From positions 62,001 through 126,000 of the forward strand of contig BPGT01000003.1 in assembly GCA_026003175.1 (NCBI GenBank): DNA of 64,000 nt, given 5' to 3'. This document shows, one piece after another, positions 28,303 to 36,503 of this stretch; the stretch's first letter is position 1; each line of letters starts with the position of its first letter. Position numbers and translations under genes: made by a program. Below the pieces are notes generated by a model. The model was not told the DNA's origin and did no database searches. It worked only from the letters and a program-made list of their open reading frames with translations. This stretch comes from Armatimonadota bacterium (lineage in GTDB: Bacteria; Armatimonadota; HRBIN16).

Positions 28303-30224
28303 CACCCTACCCACTGCAGTATCTCCCCGTCCGAAGCCTGTATCGGCGATACCGAAATGGTTGGCGCGAAGCCTGTTAGCGCGGCACGGTGTGCCTCCTC
28401 CGTGCTCAAGTGGTGAATCAGCAATTTCGTCGGCAGAGCCAGCACTGCTGCCGTTGCCCAATCGCCCAACCTGCGAATGCCGGGCACCCAGACGTTCTGC
28501 AGAAAGAATCGGTTGCTACCGTCGCATCCGTTCAGGTCGGCAACCACGGCGTGCAGCTTGCGGTCACAGGATGCCGCCAGCAACGCCCACCATCCCGCAT
28601 TGCCTGCGCCCACGATAGAGATTCGCCCCACCCCACGTTGCGAGCGAAGCAGTGCCAGAGCGGTCAGCGTATCCTGCACCTGCCACTGCACGTCTGTGCG
28701 GTTGAAGGTCTCGGGGAAGTTGCCCTTCAGCTCGCGCTTACCGAAGTGGCGTAGGTGCTCACCCGTGCCGAAGGCGTCCAGCGTCATCACGGTGTATCCG
28801 GCATCCAGCAGGTGATGCAGCAGCGTTTCCCCACGCAGCCACGCCTCTGTGCCATCTGGGTGGAGCAACAGCACCGCCCTTCCAGAAGCCCGTCTTGTCG
28901 GCTGGAACAATGCGCCAAGTACCACCTCCCCTGTTGCTCGGCGGCGGAAGGCGACACGACGATAGGGCATAGGGGTAGATCTGCCTTGCTCGTCCAGCAC
29001 TTCCACCTGCGAAGGCGACACTGCTTCCACAGCCAATGTGTGCATCCAGGCGTTGCCAAGCCAGCGACGGAAAGTGGGAATCTGTTGAGGCGTGTGCGGG
29101 AAGCGTTTGCGCAGTTGCCCGGCATCCTGTTGACGCAGAGTTTCCAGCACAGCGTCTCCTCGCTGGTATCCTGCGGGTAGAACGCCATCGGGGAAGACCC
29201 GTACCTTCTCGGGAGGGTCCACAGTGAAAGCAGGCTCGTGCGCAGGCGCGTCGACGTTCAGCCATTTCCCGAAAAAGGCGTACACCGCCTCACGGCTGGC
29301 GCGATTGTAGTTGTGGTCTGCCTCGTAGCGCACGGCGGAGACACGCGATTCCGCCCCCAGCAGGGCATAGATGGCTCGCGCTGCAGGATATTCCTCCTCC
29401 ATGGTGTTCTTCGTCCAGTCGCCGGTTGCGGCAACCAGCAATAGCGGACGAGGCGCGGCAAGCGCGGCGATTTCCACGTTGTTTGTATCCAGACGCAAGC
29501 CGGGCGCGTTTTCGCAGAAGCACCCTCCCTGATAGTGCGCAGAGACCATGCACACCGGGGCGGCGGCGGCAACGCGGGGTTCTACCGCCGTGAGCAGAAA
29601 GGTCTGCGTGCCTCCCCCCGAAGAGCCGGTGCAGCCGATACGGCGTGTATCCACCTCTTTCAGGGTGTGTAGCAGATCCATCGCCCGCAAACTGTTCCAT
29701 AATTGCAGACGCAGCAGGTGGATCCCCCATAGCTCCCACTCTTTGCTCACGCGCTGGTGCGGCAGTTGCAGGCTGTCGTTGTAGCCAATCATGTCGTAAC
29801 TGAAAGCGATATAGCCCTGTTTCGCCAGATTGACGCACAAGCCTGCATACGAGGTGGCGTTGTTGTCGTTGGGGTTATCTTCTAGTCTGCCGGACCGAGC
29901 ATGACCATGCGGACACAACACCGCTGGAAATGGAGGCTTTTTGCCTACAGGACGGTACAGATTGCCCGTGCAGAGGAATCCCGGGAAGCTTTCAAAGTAC
30001 ACCTTCTCCACGCTGTAATCTTCATGTTCGATACGTCCGAAGAAGCGTGCTTTCAAGGGCGTACGCGGCGGCAAAGGAAGTAACCCCGCACTGTTCAAAA
30101 TATGTTCTCGCAGCCACCTTGCCCGCTCTTCCCATTGCTGGCGCGAAGAGTAAGTGGGTGTGGGCAGGTGCATCTCCCCGTGTCGAACGGTAATCACGCG
30201 CTCATCGTGAGAAGGAATGTCCAT
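28302..30224 (-). CDS. tandem alpha/beta-hydrolase protein (acetyl-xylan-esterase-like), second half without nucleophile
   Basis: 640 residues in two hydrolase-like halves. The first (about 80-330) has HGHARSG, the nucleophile Ser202 in TGSSGGGTQ, Asp in AATGDWT and His in EADHNYNR, a complete triad. The second (about 400-640) repeats the fold (LLLHPDGTEAW, VMTLDAFGTGEH) but at the nucleophile turn has VGAGNAGWW, with no Ser, so it is probably structural or substrate-binding. Relatives are annotated as acetyl xylan esterases or dienelactone-hydrolase-like enzymes. No signal peptide is seen. Coupled to the membrane glycosyltransferase gene. Confidence 0.82.
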   Translation of the reverse strand: MDIPSHDERVITVRHGEMHLPTPTYSSRQQWEERARWLREHILNSAGLLPLPPRTPLKARFFGRIEHEDYSVEKVYFESFPGFLCTGNLYRPVGKKPPFPAVLCPHGHARSGRLEDNPNDNNATSYAGLCVNLAKQGYIAFSYDMIGYNDSLQLPHQRVSKEWELWGIHLLRLQLWNSLRAMDLLHTLKEVDTRRIGCTGSSGGGTQTFLLTAVEPRVAAAAPVCMVSAHYQGGCFCENAPGLRLDTNNVEIAALAAPRPLLLVAATGDWTKNTMEEEYPAARAIYALLGAESRVSAVRYEADHNYNRASREAVYAFFGKWLNVDAPAHEPAFTVDPPEKVRVFPDGVLPAGYQRGDAVLETLRQQDAGQLRKRFPHTPQQIPTFRRWLGNAWMHTLAVEAVSPSQVEVLDEQGRSTPMPYRRVAFRRRATGEVVLGALFQPTRRASGRAVLLLHPDGTEAWLRGETLLHHLLDAGYTVMTLDAFGTGEHLRHFGKRELKGNFPETFNRTDVQWQVQDTLTALALLRSQRGVGRISIVGAGNAGWWALLAASCDRKLHAVVADLNGCDGSNRFFLQNVWVPGIRRLGDWATAAVLALPTKLLIHHLSTEEAHRAALTGFAPTISVSPIQASDGEILQWVG

Positions 30225-30387
30225 ACTGCGCCCTCCGGCAAATAGTACCCTTTACACACTACGCCAGCGCGTTCAGGGTTCCTGCTTCCCCATACGGCTG
30301 GTGTCAAACGTCTGGTACCTTTCCCATAACCCTTTCCTCTGTTACATCGTCTAAAGAACGCAGTACCTTCGCAAAGGAGGGAGAACC

Positions 30388-32622
30388 ATGCGCACTCCCG
30401 TGATTGTGGGTGTTCTGCTGGTGTGTCTCATCACAACAGCGATGGCACAGGGTGTGCTGATTGCACCCGATGTACGAGGGCATCCGTTTCAAGTGAAGCA
30501 GCATCTGGTAAACGTCTCTATCCGCGACGGTGTGGCGGAGACTACCATCGATCAGACCTTTGTCAACCTCTCCGAAGTGGCTCAGGAGGCGGAATACTGG
30601 TTTCCCGTGCCGGAGGGTGCGGCGGTCACTCGCTTCACGCTCACCGTCGGCGACCGCGTGGTAGAAGCACGCCTTTTGCCCAAAGAAGAGGCGCGGCGTA
30701 TCTACGAAAACATCGTGCGCCGACGGCGTGACCCTGCCCTACTGGAGTTCGCCGAGCGCAATCTGCTTCGCGCCCGCGTGTTCCCCATTCCACCGAAAGG
30801 TGAAAGGCGCATCCAGCTGCGCTACGTTGAAACCATGCGGCGTGAGGGAGAGGTCAATCGCTATCTCCTGCCCCTGCGGGCGACGCGAGCGGTTTCCAAA
30901 CCGACAGGCTACGTGCGCGTGCGGGTAGAGTTAGCGACTAGCACACCCCTTACAAACGTCTACTGCCCCTCCCACCCCGAGGCGATAGTGAAGCGGGAAA
31001 GCGCCAACCGTGCTACCATCGAGTGGAGCGCAGAGAGCATCCTTCCTGAGCGCGACCTGCAGGTGGTGTACAGTACCTCTTCCGAGAAGTATGACCTGCG
31101 CGTACTTACCTACCGTGCCTCGGGGGATGGCTACTTCGTGATGTTACTCGCACCCAACGCTGGACAGAAACCGCCCAGACTGCCCAAACAGATTGTGTTC
31201 GTGTTTGACCGCACGGGCAGCATGGCGGGCGATAAAATCCGACAGGCGAAAGAGGCGCTGGCTTACTGCGTGCGCAGCTTGCAACCTGAAGACCGCTTCA
31301 ACGTCATCCTGTTCAATGAGCAACCCCGAACGCTATTCGAGGGGCTGGTGCCTGTCACCCGCGAAAACGTGGACAAAGCGGTGCGCGAGGTGGAGGCTCT
31401 CACCGCGCAGGGGGGGACCAACATCGCCGACGCACTGCGAGAGGCGTTGCGCCTGTTCCCCAAAGAGGAAACGAACAGCCTGCAGGCGGTGGTGTTTCTC
31501 ACCGACGGCTTGCCCACTGTGGGCGAGACCGACCCTGCTCGCATCCTGAACACGGTGAGCGAGCTGAACCCGAACCGCCGCATCCGCATCTTCTCCTTCG
31601 GCGTGGGATACGATGTGAACGTGCACCTGCTGGACAGGCTATGCCAGCAGAATCGGGGCATCTCGAGCTACGTGCGCCCCGAGGAGAACATCGAAGCGCG
31701 TGTCTCCGCCTTCTACAACGCCATTAATGCGCCCGTCCTGGCGGACCTGAAACTGCTCTGCGAGGGAGTGGAAGCGTATGATATCTACCCGCGCGACCTT
31801 CCTGACCTGTTTGCCGGCGACCAGATAGTGGTTACGGGTCGTTACAAAGGCAGTGGACGGGGAGCGGTGGTGCTGGAGGCGATGTCGCGCCAGCAACGCG
31901 AACGTATCCACCACGTGGTAGACTTCCCCGAACGCGCCGAGAGCATGGACTTCATCCCGCGCTTGTGGGCGGTGCGCAAAATCGGCTATCTGCTGGATGA
32001 GGTGCGCCTGCACCGCAACCAGGAGGTGATAGAGGAGATTGTGCGCCTCGCGAAGGAGTACGGCGTGGTGACCGAGTTCACCTCCTTCCTGATAGACGAG
32101 GATATGATCATGGCGCAGGCGGATGATCGCAGATTGCTTCTCCGTGCTTCAGACGCATCCGTGTTGCTTGCGCGTCCCTCTTCGGGCGCCGCCGCCGTGG
32201 GAGCCAGCACGCAGACGCAGAGCCTGCAACGGCAGGGATTCGGCGGTGCGGCAGCAGCTCCGATACCGAGCCAGCCGGGCAGAGCACAACAGAGCCAGGA
32301 GAGCCTCGGGCTGGCGTATGTGCCCTCCGAGGTGGCGCAACGCGCCGAGCAGGTGGTGCGCAATATCGGGGTGCGCACCTTCTACCAGCAGGGCAGGCAG
32401 TGGGTAGATAGCCGGTTCCAGAGCGGTCAGCGGGTCATCACCATTCAGGCGTTCAGCGAGGCACACTTCGCCCTACTGCGCAAGCGACCGGAGCTGAGGC
32501 AATACCTGTCGCTAGGTGAGGATGTGGTGGTGCAGCTGGAGCGTGTGGCGCTACAAGTTGCCCCACGGGGCAAGACCAGCCTGACCGAAGAGGAATGGAG
32601 GCTGATTGAGGCGAGGTCGTAG
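30388..32622 (+). CDS. secreted VIT + von Willebrand A domain protein
   Basis: 744 residues with a signal peptide (MRTPVIVGVLLVCLITTAMAQ). Residues 30-150 are a VIT domain as in inter-alpha-trypsin inhibitor heavy chains; about 267-440 are a VWA domain. Its metal site reads VFDRTGSM (D274), i.e. DxTxS instead of the usual DxSxS; the distal VFLTDGLPT is present. A Gln/Ala/Pro-rich linker (about 595-640) leads to a C-terminal region of unknown fold. GCAAAGGAGGG precedes the ATG. Probably an extracellular adhesion or scaffold protein. Confidence 0.87.
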   Translation: MRTPVIVGVLLVCLITTAMAQGVLIAPDVRGHPFQVKQHLVNVSIRDGVAETTIDQTFVNLSEVAQEAEYWFPVPEGAAVTRFTLTVGDRVVEARLLPKEEARRIYENIVRRRRDPALLEFAERNLLRARVFPIPPKGERRIQLRYVETMRREGEVNRYLLPLRATRAVSKPTGYVRVRVELATSTPLTNVYCPSHPEAIVKRESANRATIEWSAESILPERDLQVVYSTSSEKYDLRVLTYRASGDGYFVMLLAPNAGQKPPRLPKQIVFVFDRTGSMAGDKIRQAKEALAYCVRSLQPEDRFNVILFNEQPRTLFEGLVPVTRENVDKAVREVEALTAQGGTNIADALREALRLFPKEETNSLQAVVFLTDGLPTVGETDPARILNTVSELNPNRRIRIFSFGVGYDVNVHLLDRLCQQNRGISSYVRPEENIEARVSAFYNAINAPVLADLKLLCEGVEAYDIYPRDLPDLFAGDQIVVTGRYKGSGRGAVVLEAMSRQQRERIHHVVDFPERAESMDFIPRLWAVRKIGYLLDEVRLHRNQEVIEEIVRLAKEYGVVTEFTSFLIDEDMIMAQADDRRLLLRASDASVLLARPSSGAAAVGASTQTQSLQRQGFGGAAAAPIPSQPGRAQQSQESLGLAYVPSEVAQRAEQVVRNIGVRTFYQQGRQWVDSRFQSGQRVITIQAFSEAHFALLRKRPELRQYLSLGEDVVVQLERVALQVAPRGKTSLTEEEWRLIEARS

Positions 32623-32675
32623 GGAGCTTGTCGGTGAAAAAGGGGCGTGGCTTGAGCCGTGCAAGGGGGTAGCCT

Positions 32676-32767
32676 GCGTGCAGTCGGCATGTAAAAAAAG
32701 CCCGAAGCCGGAAGAACACCCGTAAGTCGGGACGAGTCTCACCAGTCGGCTGCACGCTTTGTTAGTC
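32676..32767 (-). other. attC-like site 4 (after the SnoaL gene)
   Basis: On the minus strand, directly after the SnoaL stop, GACTAACAAAGCGTGCAGCC resembles the left half of an integron attC (core RYYYAAC). GTCGGCTGCACGC (32745-32757) pairs with GCGTGCAGTCGGC (32676-32688) as a near-perfect 13-bp inverted repeat. The distal core (GTTRRRY) is not recognisable. It could alternatively be a plain terminator stem. Confidence 0.4.
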
Positions 32768-32801
32768 CGCAAACTCATCGCGACGCCATTTGGTGTTTGA
32801 T

Positions 32802-33209
32802 TCACTCGGCGACGCCAAGTTGCCGCATCATGCCAAACTGATCGAACTGCGCGTGCAATGCAGTAACCCGGCCATCGGCTATATGAAGAATGGCAATTGC
32901 TTCAACTTCAATGGACTTCCCCGAAGGTGGAATGCCCATAAACAAGCTAAGATGTGTGCCGCGCAAGGTGAACCGAACTACTGCTGTGGCATCGTCTGCG
33001 ATGATCTCCTCAACCGTATGGTGCAAGTCTGGGAAGCCTGCATAGAAAGCGCTGGCGAATCCCTGATGGTCGGATAAGGTCATGGAGGGATTACTCCCAA
33101 TCCGAGCGACATAATCCGATGCGCATAGATCGGCGTCAGGCCCGCCTCTCAAACGATCTTGCGCCTCAAAGAATCGACGGCCGATGTCTCTATTCGTGTC
33201 TGTCAACAT
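32802..33209 (-). CDS. SnoaL-like / ester cyclase fold protein
   Basis: 135 residues from the ATG at 33209 (AAAGGAG upstream; the frame is open to 33260). Single cone-shaped alpha+beta domain of the NTF2-like SnoaL family: YAGFPDLHHTVEEIIADDATAV and VEAIAILHIADGRVTALHAQFD contain the usual His/Asp pocket residues (quoted only as landmarks). Members are small cyclases, isomerases or of unknown role. It shares a cassette with the cupin gene upstream. Confidence 0.8.
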   Translation of the reverse strand: MLTDTNRDIGRRFFEAQDRLRGGPDADLCASDYVARIGSNPSMTLSDHQGFASAFYAGFPDLHHTVEEIIADDATAVVRFTLRGTHLSLFMGIPPSGKSIEVEAIAILHIADGRVTALHAQFDQFGMMRQLGVAE

Positions 33210-33267
33210 GCTGGTTTTCTCCTTTATTAGTAAACTGATTTGATTGTGTTTGAGAGCCATATCTCCC

Positions 33268-33636
33268 TCATCCTTGTTGCTTCACGGCGTCTGCAAGCTC
33301 GATCAATACATTCGGTTCGTCACCGACAACCCAAGCGTCGTGTCCAGGTTGTATGATCGCCACATCCCCTGGACCGAATTCCATCTCGGTACCGTCATCC
33401 ATGCGGATTCGTTGGCGTCCCGCGAGAAAGATCTTCACGTGGAATCGCTGGCAGCTTTCGCCACCCAAGACGGGCTTGACATGCTTCGACCACTGCCAGC
33501 CAGGCTCCAGTATCTCGCGGTAGAATGTCAGACCGTTGATAGTGACGACATCGATGCGACCCTTCTCAAAGGGTCGCCGGGTTTCGTCAGGCGAGTCGAA
33601 GCTCTTTCCCGTAATGCTCTCGAACTTGTCGGACAT
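33268..33636 (-). CDS. cupin-domain protein of the cassette-like island
   Basis: 122 residues. Motif FHVKIFLAGRQRIRMDDGTE and GPGDVAIIQPGHDAWVVGDE form one cupin barrel, but the usual metal His cluster is reduced (one His in each motif). AAAAGGAGG precedes the ATG at 33636. No attC-like site separates it from the SnoaL gene, so the two may form one two-gene unit. Function unknown. Confidence 0.75.
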   Translation of the reverse strand: MSDKFESITGKSFDSPDETRRPFEKGRIDVVTINGLTFYREILEPGWQWSKHVKPVLGGESCQRFHVKIFLAGRQRIRMDDGTEMEFGPGDVAIIQPGHDAWVVGDEPNVLIELADAVKQQG

Positions 33637-33671
33637 GATTTACCTCCTTTTGCTTTGTTCACAAGCGAACG

Positions 33672-33743
33672 GGCTAACGTCAAAGCTCACCTGCCACTAT
33701 GGGGCGCAGCGGAAGTGAGGTCAGGTGTAGCGATTTATTGGGC
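33672..33743 (-). other. attC-like site 3 (methyltransferase / cupin boundary)
   Basis: 72 bases. On the minus strand it begins GCCCAATAAATCGCT with the methyltransferase stop TAA inside it, as is common for attC sites, and ends GCTTTGACGTTAGCC (core GTTRRRY with one misfit). ACCTG/CAGGT and CACT/AGTG arms pair in the middle. This is the most complete of the four candidate sites. Confidence 0.5.
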
Positions 33744-34355
33744 TACCTTTTTAAAAAGACAATATAGATACATTTGCTCCACTCCTCCCGGTGTGACATG
33801 TAATTCTTTGGACTTCTTCTTAAGCACAAATGCTGATCCTAAGATTCTTTCAAGTTCTTCAGGTGAGTATCGTTGCACAGGTAGACCGCTGCATTTGGGA
33901 GGGGCTTCCACCGAAAAGGTAGCCATAATCACATGGCCTCCAGGTCTCAATGCCTTTGAAAGATTCCCTACATATCGTTGTTGCTGTTCTGAAGAAGTCA
34001 AAAAGTGAAAAACTGCCCGATCGTGCCATAGATCGTAATGATGGACTGGGAGATCCATAGAAGTTATATCGCCTTCTATCCAAGTAACCAGTGTCGCTCT
34101 TTCGCCCAACCGTTTCTTTGTCAATGCCAAAGCTGTCTTGGACAGATCAATCACAGTTATCGAGCTATAGCCGATCTCCACTAGGTCATCAACTAGCGTT
34201 GAGGCACCGCCGCCGACATCAATGATATTCGCATCTTTGCCCAAAGAGAGTTCACCTATCCAATTCACGGAAGTCTCCAAATGAGGTTTGTACCAGCTGA
34301 CTTGATCCGGCTGATTTGTTGAGTAAATCTTTTCCCAATGAGCTCGTTGGGACAT
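33735..34355 (-). CDS. class I SAM-dependent methyltransferase
   Basis: 206 residues from the ATG at 34355 (AAAGGAGA upstream). The opening HWEKIYSTNQPDQVSWYKPH and motif I IIDVGGGAS (about 44-52), followed by acidic VIDLS and WHDRAVFHFL, fit the small cytoplasmic methyltransferases often annotated as tellurite-resistance TehB-like or thiopurine-like enzymes. Base composition is clearly more A/T-rich than the neighbours, a sign of separate origin. Substrate unknown. Confidence 0.85.
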   Translation of the reverse strand: MSQRAHWEKIYSTNQPDQVSWYKPHLETSVNWIGELSLGKDANIIDVGGGASTLVDDLVEIGYSSITVIDLSKTALALTKKRLGERATLVTWIEGDITSMDLPVHHYDLWHDRAVFHFLTSSEQQQRYVGNLSKALRPGGHVIMATFSVEAPPKCSGLPVQRYSPEELERILGSAFVLKKKSKELHVTPGGVEQMYLYCLFKKVAQ

Positions 34356-34372
34356 CCGCCATTCTCCTTTCA

Positions 34373-34484
34373 GCCTAACGTTCTGTTTCAGCGGCAGCGG
34401 CGGCACGGACAAGACACCTCCGCTCGCTGACGGCACAGACCCGGAGCGGCGTGTAGCCGCTGTCTGCCTGCAAACGGTACGGGA
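34373..34484 (-). other. attC-like site 2 (flavin oxidase / methyltransferase boundary)
   Basis: On the minus strand it ends GCCGCTGAAACAGAACGTTAGGC; the last seven bases GTTAGGC (34373-34379) are a perfect attC R' core. GCCGCTG can pair with CAGCGGC near 34455. The outer left core is degenerate, so this may be a decayed site. Confidence 0.4.
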
Positions 34485-34498
34485 CGCAGGATGTCCTC

Positions 34499-35878
34499 TC
34501 AGTCCGGTTTGATGTTCTGGTTCACGCGGAAGAAGTTGGTCGGATCGTACTTTTTCTTGATAGCCACCAGGCGGTCGTAGTTGTCGCCGTAGGTTGTCCG
34601 GACGCGCCCTTCCCCTTCTTCCATCATGAAATTCACGTACGTACCCCCCTGTGTATAGGGATGCACGGCTTCCCAGTAGCTCCTGGCCCACGCTGTGATC
34701 GCTTCCGCCTTGGCCGGGTCGGGGGCGATTCCCGCGATAACCATGGACCACGTCGCATCCCGGTAGTTCCAGGCTGTCTCATTTCGCCCCACACGATGAA
34801 CCGCGCCGTCTATGGGATACAGATGCATCAACGACAGCTCGCTCGGAGCCTCCGCAGTGTGCTCCAAATGCACGTCGAACACTGCATCGGGAAGCTCTTT
34901 GACAAAGTCACCCTTCCAGTACCACTGCATGCCCTGAGGCAGCAGCGGGTCGAACATGGTCTGCAGGGTCGGGAACGGCATGGGGCCCATCCAGTCCAGG
35001 ATGGGCGGAGGAAGCTCCTGGCGAATTGGTTTCACTGCATCTTCCGCCTTTTCCAGCGGCCCGCTGTAGCAAGAGATCAAAGCACAGATTTTCTTCCCCC
35101 AGAGCTCCTTGGGGAAAGGGTCGGTCGAAGGCATCGTCTTCAAACCAAAGAACGGACAAAGCTCGACCGGCGCCTGGGACAGAAACTCGCGGTACCACTG
35201 CATCACCCGGCGTGCGTCCTTTATCTCCCAGAAGACTGGCCCGGCATAGACTGTGCTCACGGGGTGAGCGCGATAAACGAAGCTCGTCACGACGCCAAAA
35301 TTCCCGCCGCCGCCGCGCAGACCCCAGAAGAGATCCTCATGTTGCGATGCACTGGCGGTCACAAAGCTGCCGTCGGCTAACACAACATCCGCCTCGATCA
35401 GGTTATCAACGGTCAGACCGTACTTGCGTGTGAGATAGCCGTGTCCGCCACCCAGCGTGAGCCCCGCAATACCGGTCGTTGAGACGATGCCGGCTGGCAC
35501 AGCCAGGTCAAAGGCATGACTGGCGTGATCCACGTCGCCTTGCGTGCAACCAGCTCCCACCCGCACAGTGCGGTTCCCCGGATCGACGCGCACCCCCTTC
35601 ATCAGGGAGAGATCAATCACCAGCCCGTCGTCGCAACTGCCCAGCCCGGCCCCGTTGTGACCGCCGCCGCGTATAGCCGTGAGAAGGTCATTCTCCTGAC
35701 CAAATCGCACGGTGGAGATCACATCGGCTACATCGGCACAACGAACGATCAGAAGCGGCCGCTTGTTGATCATGCCATTATACAGCTTGCGGGCTTGCTC
35801 GTAGTGCTTGTCGCTGCGCTGGATCAGTTCACCGCGCAGACTCGCCTTGAATTTCTCAATACTCGTTTTGTCCAACAT
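34499..35878 (-). CDS. FAD-linked oxidase (VAO / berberine-bridge type)
   Basis: 459 residues. The FAD-binding PCMH domain holds both covalent anchors: H74 in RGGGHNGAG (8-alpha-histidyl) and C111 in VGAGCTQGD (6-cysteinyl), so bicovalent flavinylation is predicted. The C-terminal BBE segment (YDRLVAIKKKYDPTNFFRVNQNI) is complete. No signal peptide. Such enzymes oxidise sugars, alkaloids or aromatic alcohols. It starts 12 bases after the monooxygenase gene, so the two are co-expressed. Confidence 0.9.
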   Translation of the reverse strand: MLDKTSIEKFKASLRGELIQRSDKHYEQARKLYNGMINKRPLLIVRCADVADVISTVRFGQENDLLTAIRGGGHNGAGLGSCDDGLVIDLSLMKGVRVDPGNRTVRVGAGCTQGDVDHASHAFDLAVPAGIVSTTGIAGLTLGGGHGYLTRKYGLTVDNLIEADVVLADGSFVTASASQHEDLFWGLRGGGGNFGVVTSFVYRAHPVSTVYAGPVFWEIKDARRVMQWYREFLSQAPVELCPFFGLKTMPSTDPFPKELWGKKICALISCYSGPLEKAEDAVKPIRQELPPPILDWMGPMPFPTLQTMFDPLLPQGMQWYWKGDFVKELPDAVFDVHLEHTAEAPSELSLMHLYPIDGAVHRVGRNETAWNYRDATWSMVIAGIAPDPAKAEAITAWARSYWEAVHPYTQGGTYVNFMMEEGEGRVRTTYGDNYDRLVAIKKKYDPTNFFRVNQNIKPD

Positions 35879-35890
35879 GGTGCTCTCCTT

Positions 35891-36208
35891 TCAGAACTGT
35901 TGTTGGTGCGCCTGGCGTTCCAGTTCGGACCCGGCAGGCCACCGGGAAATGAGGGTATGCAGCTCGTAGGCACGACGCTGCGGCATAATGTCAGATGGCA
36001 AGTTGGGGCGAACATGCTTGGCGAACCACTCTGCGGCGTCTTTTGACGACTCCCATACTTCCACGACACGCCAACCCCCATCGATTGGGTGGCCGAAGTG
36101 CATGATGAAACCAGGAGCCCCCCTGAGGGCACCTTCAAGAATCCGGATCGTCTGTTCGTATCCTTCCTTCGTCTGACCCGGGACGTCTGCAATAATCGCT
36201 ACAGCCAT
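35891..36208 (-). CDS. antibiotic-biosynthesis-monooxygenase (ABM) fold protein
   Basis: 105 residues, dimeric ferredoxin-like ABM fold: AIIADVPGQTKEGYEQTI, GAPGFIMHFG and WRVVEVWESSKDAAEWF are the strand-helix landmarks. Family members include quinol monooxygenases and heme-degrading enzymes, and many of unknown role. AAAGGAGAACC precedes the ATG. First gene of the minus-strand pair with the flavin oxidase. Confidence 0.8.
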   Translation of the reverse strand: MAVAIIADVPGQTKEGYEQTIRILEGALRGAPGFIMHFGHPIDGGWRVVEVWESSKDAAEWFAKHVRPNLPSDIMPQRRAYELHTLISRWPAGSELERQAHQQQF

Positions 36209-36269
36209 GCCTGGTTCTCCTTTCTGACTTATTCAGTGCCTACCGTCGCGTCACTCGGCAATCAGGGCT

Positions 36270-36363
36270 GCCCAACGTATCTTCTCTCCGCTGGCAAAGC
36301 CCACATGCCATCACACCTGTTACCAATGGCTGGCTGCACACTCTGTAGGGCGGCGTTTTGGGT
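36270..36363 (-). other. attC-like site 1 (upstream edge of the cassette-like island)
   Basis: The minus strand reads GCCAGCGGAGAGAAG then ATACGTTGGGC; GTTGGGC (36270-36276) is a perfect GTTRRRY core directly before the ABM unit. The partner half (near 36355, GTTTTGGGT on plus) is poor. The rest of 36297-36494 holds no gene and may be a decayed older cassette. Confidence 0.35.
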
Positions 36364-36503
36364 GTACTACCGAACTTTACTCATCGAAACAAGCAAATTA
36401 GAATCTGGGGCATGGAAAAAGCCATCCGCTCTTTCTCATCTTCTCCTACCGCTCACTAATGGTCAAAGTGTACCTCGTGTTTGCGCGTTTGTCAATGCAT
36501 TTT

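Noticed and set aside
32640-32800. Riboswitch between the VWA gene and the SnoaL gene
   Set aside because: The paired arms fit an attC or terminator stem; it lies between two 3' ends, where a riboswitch has no gene to control.
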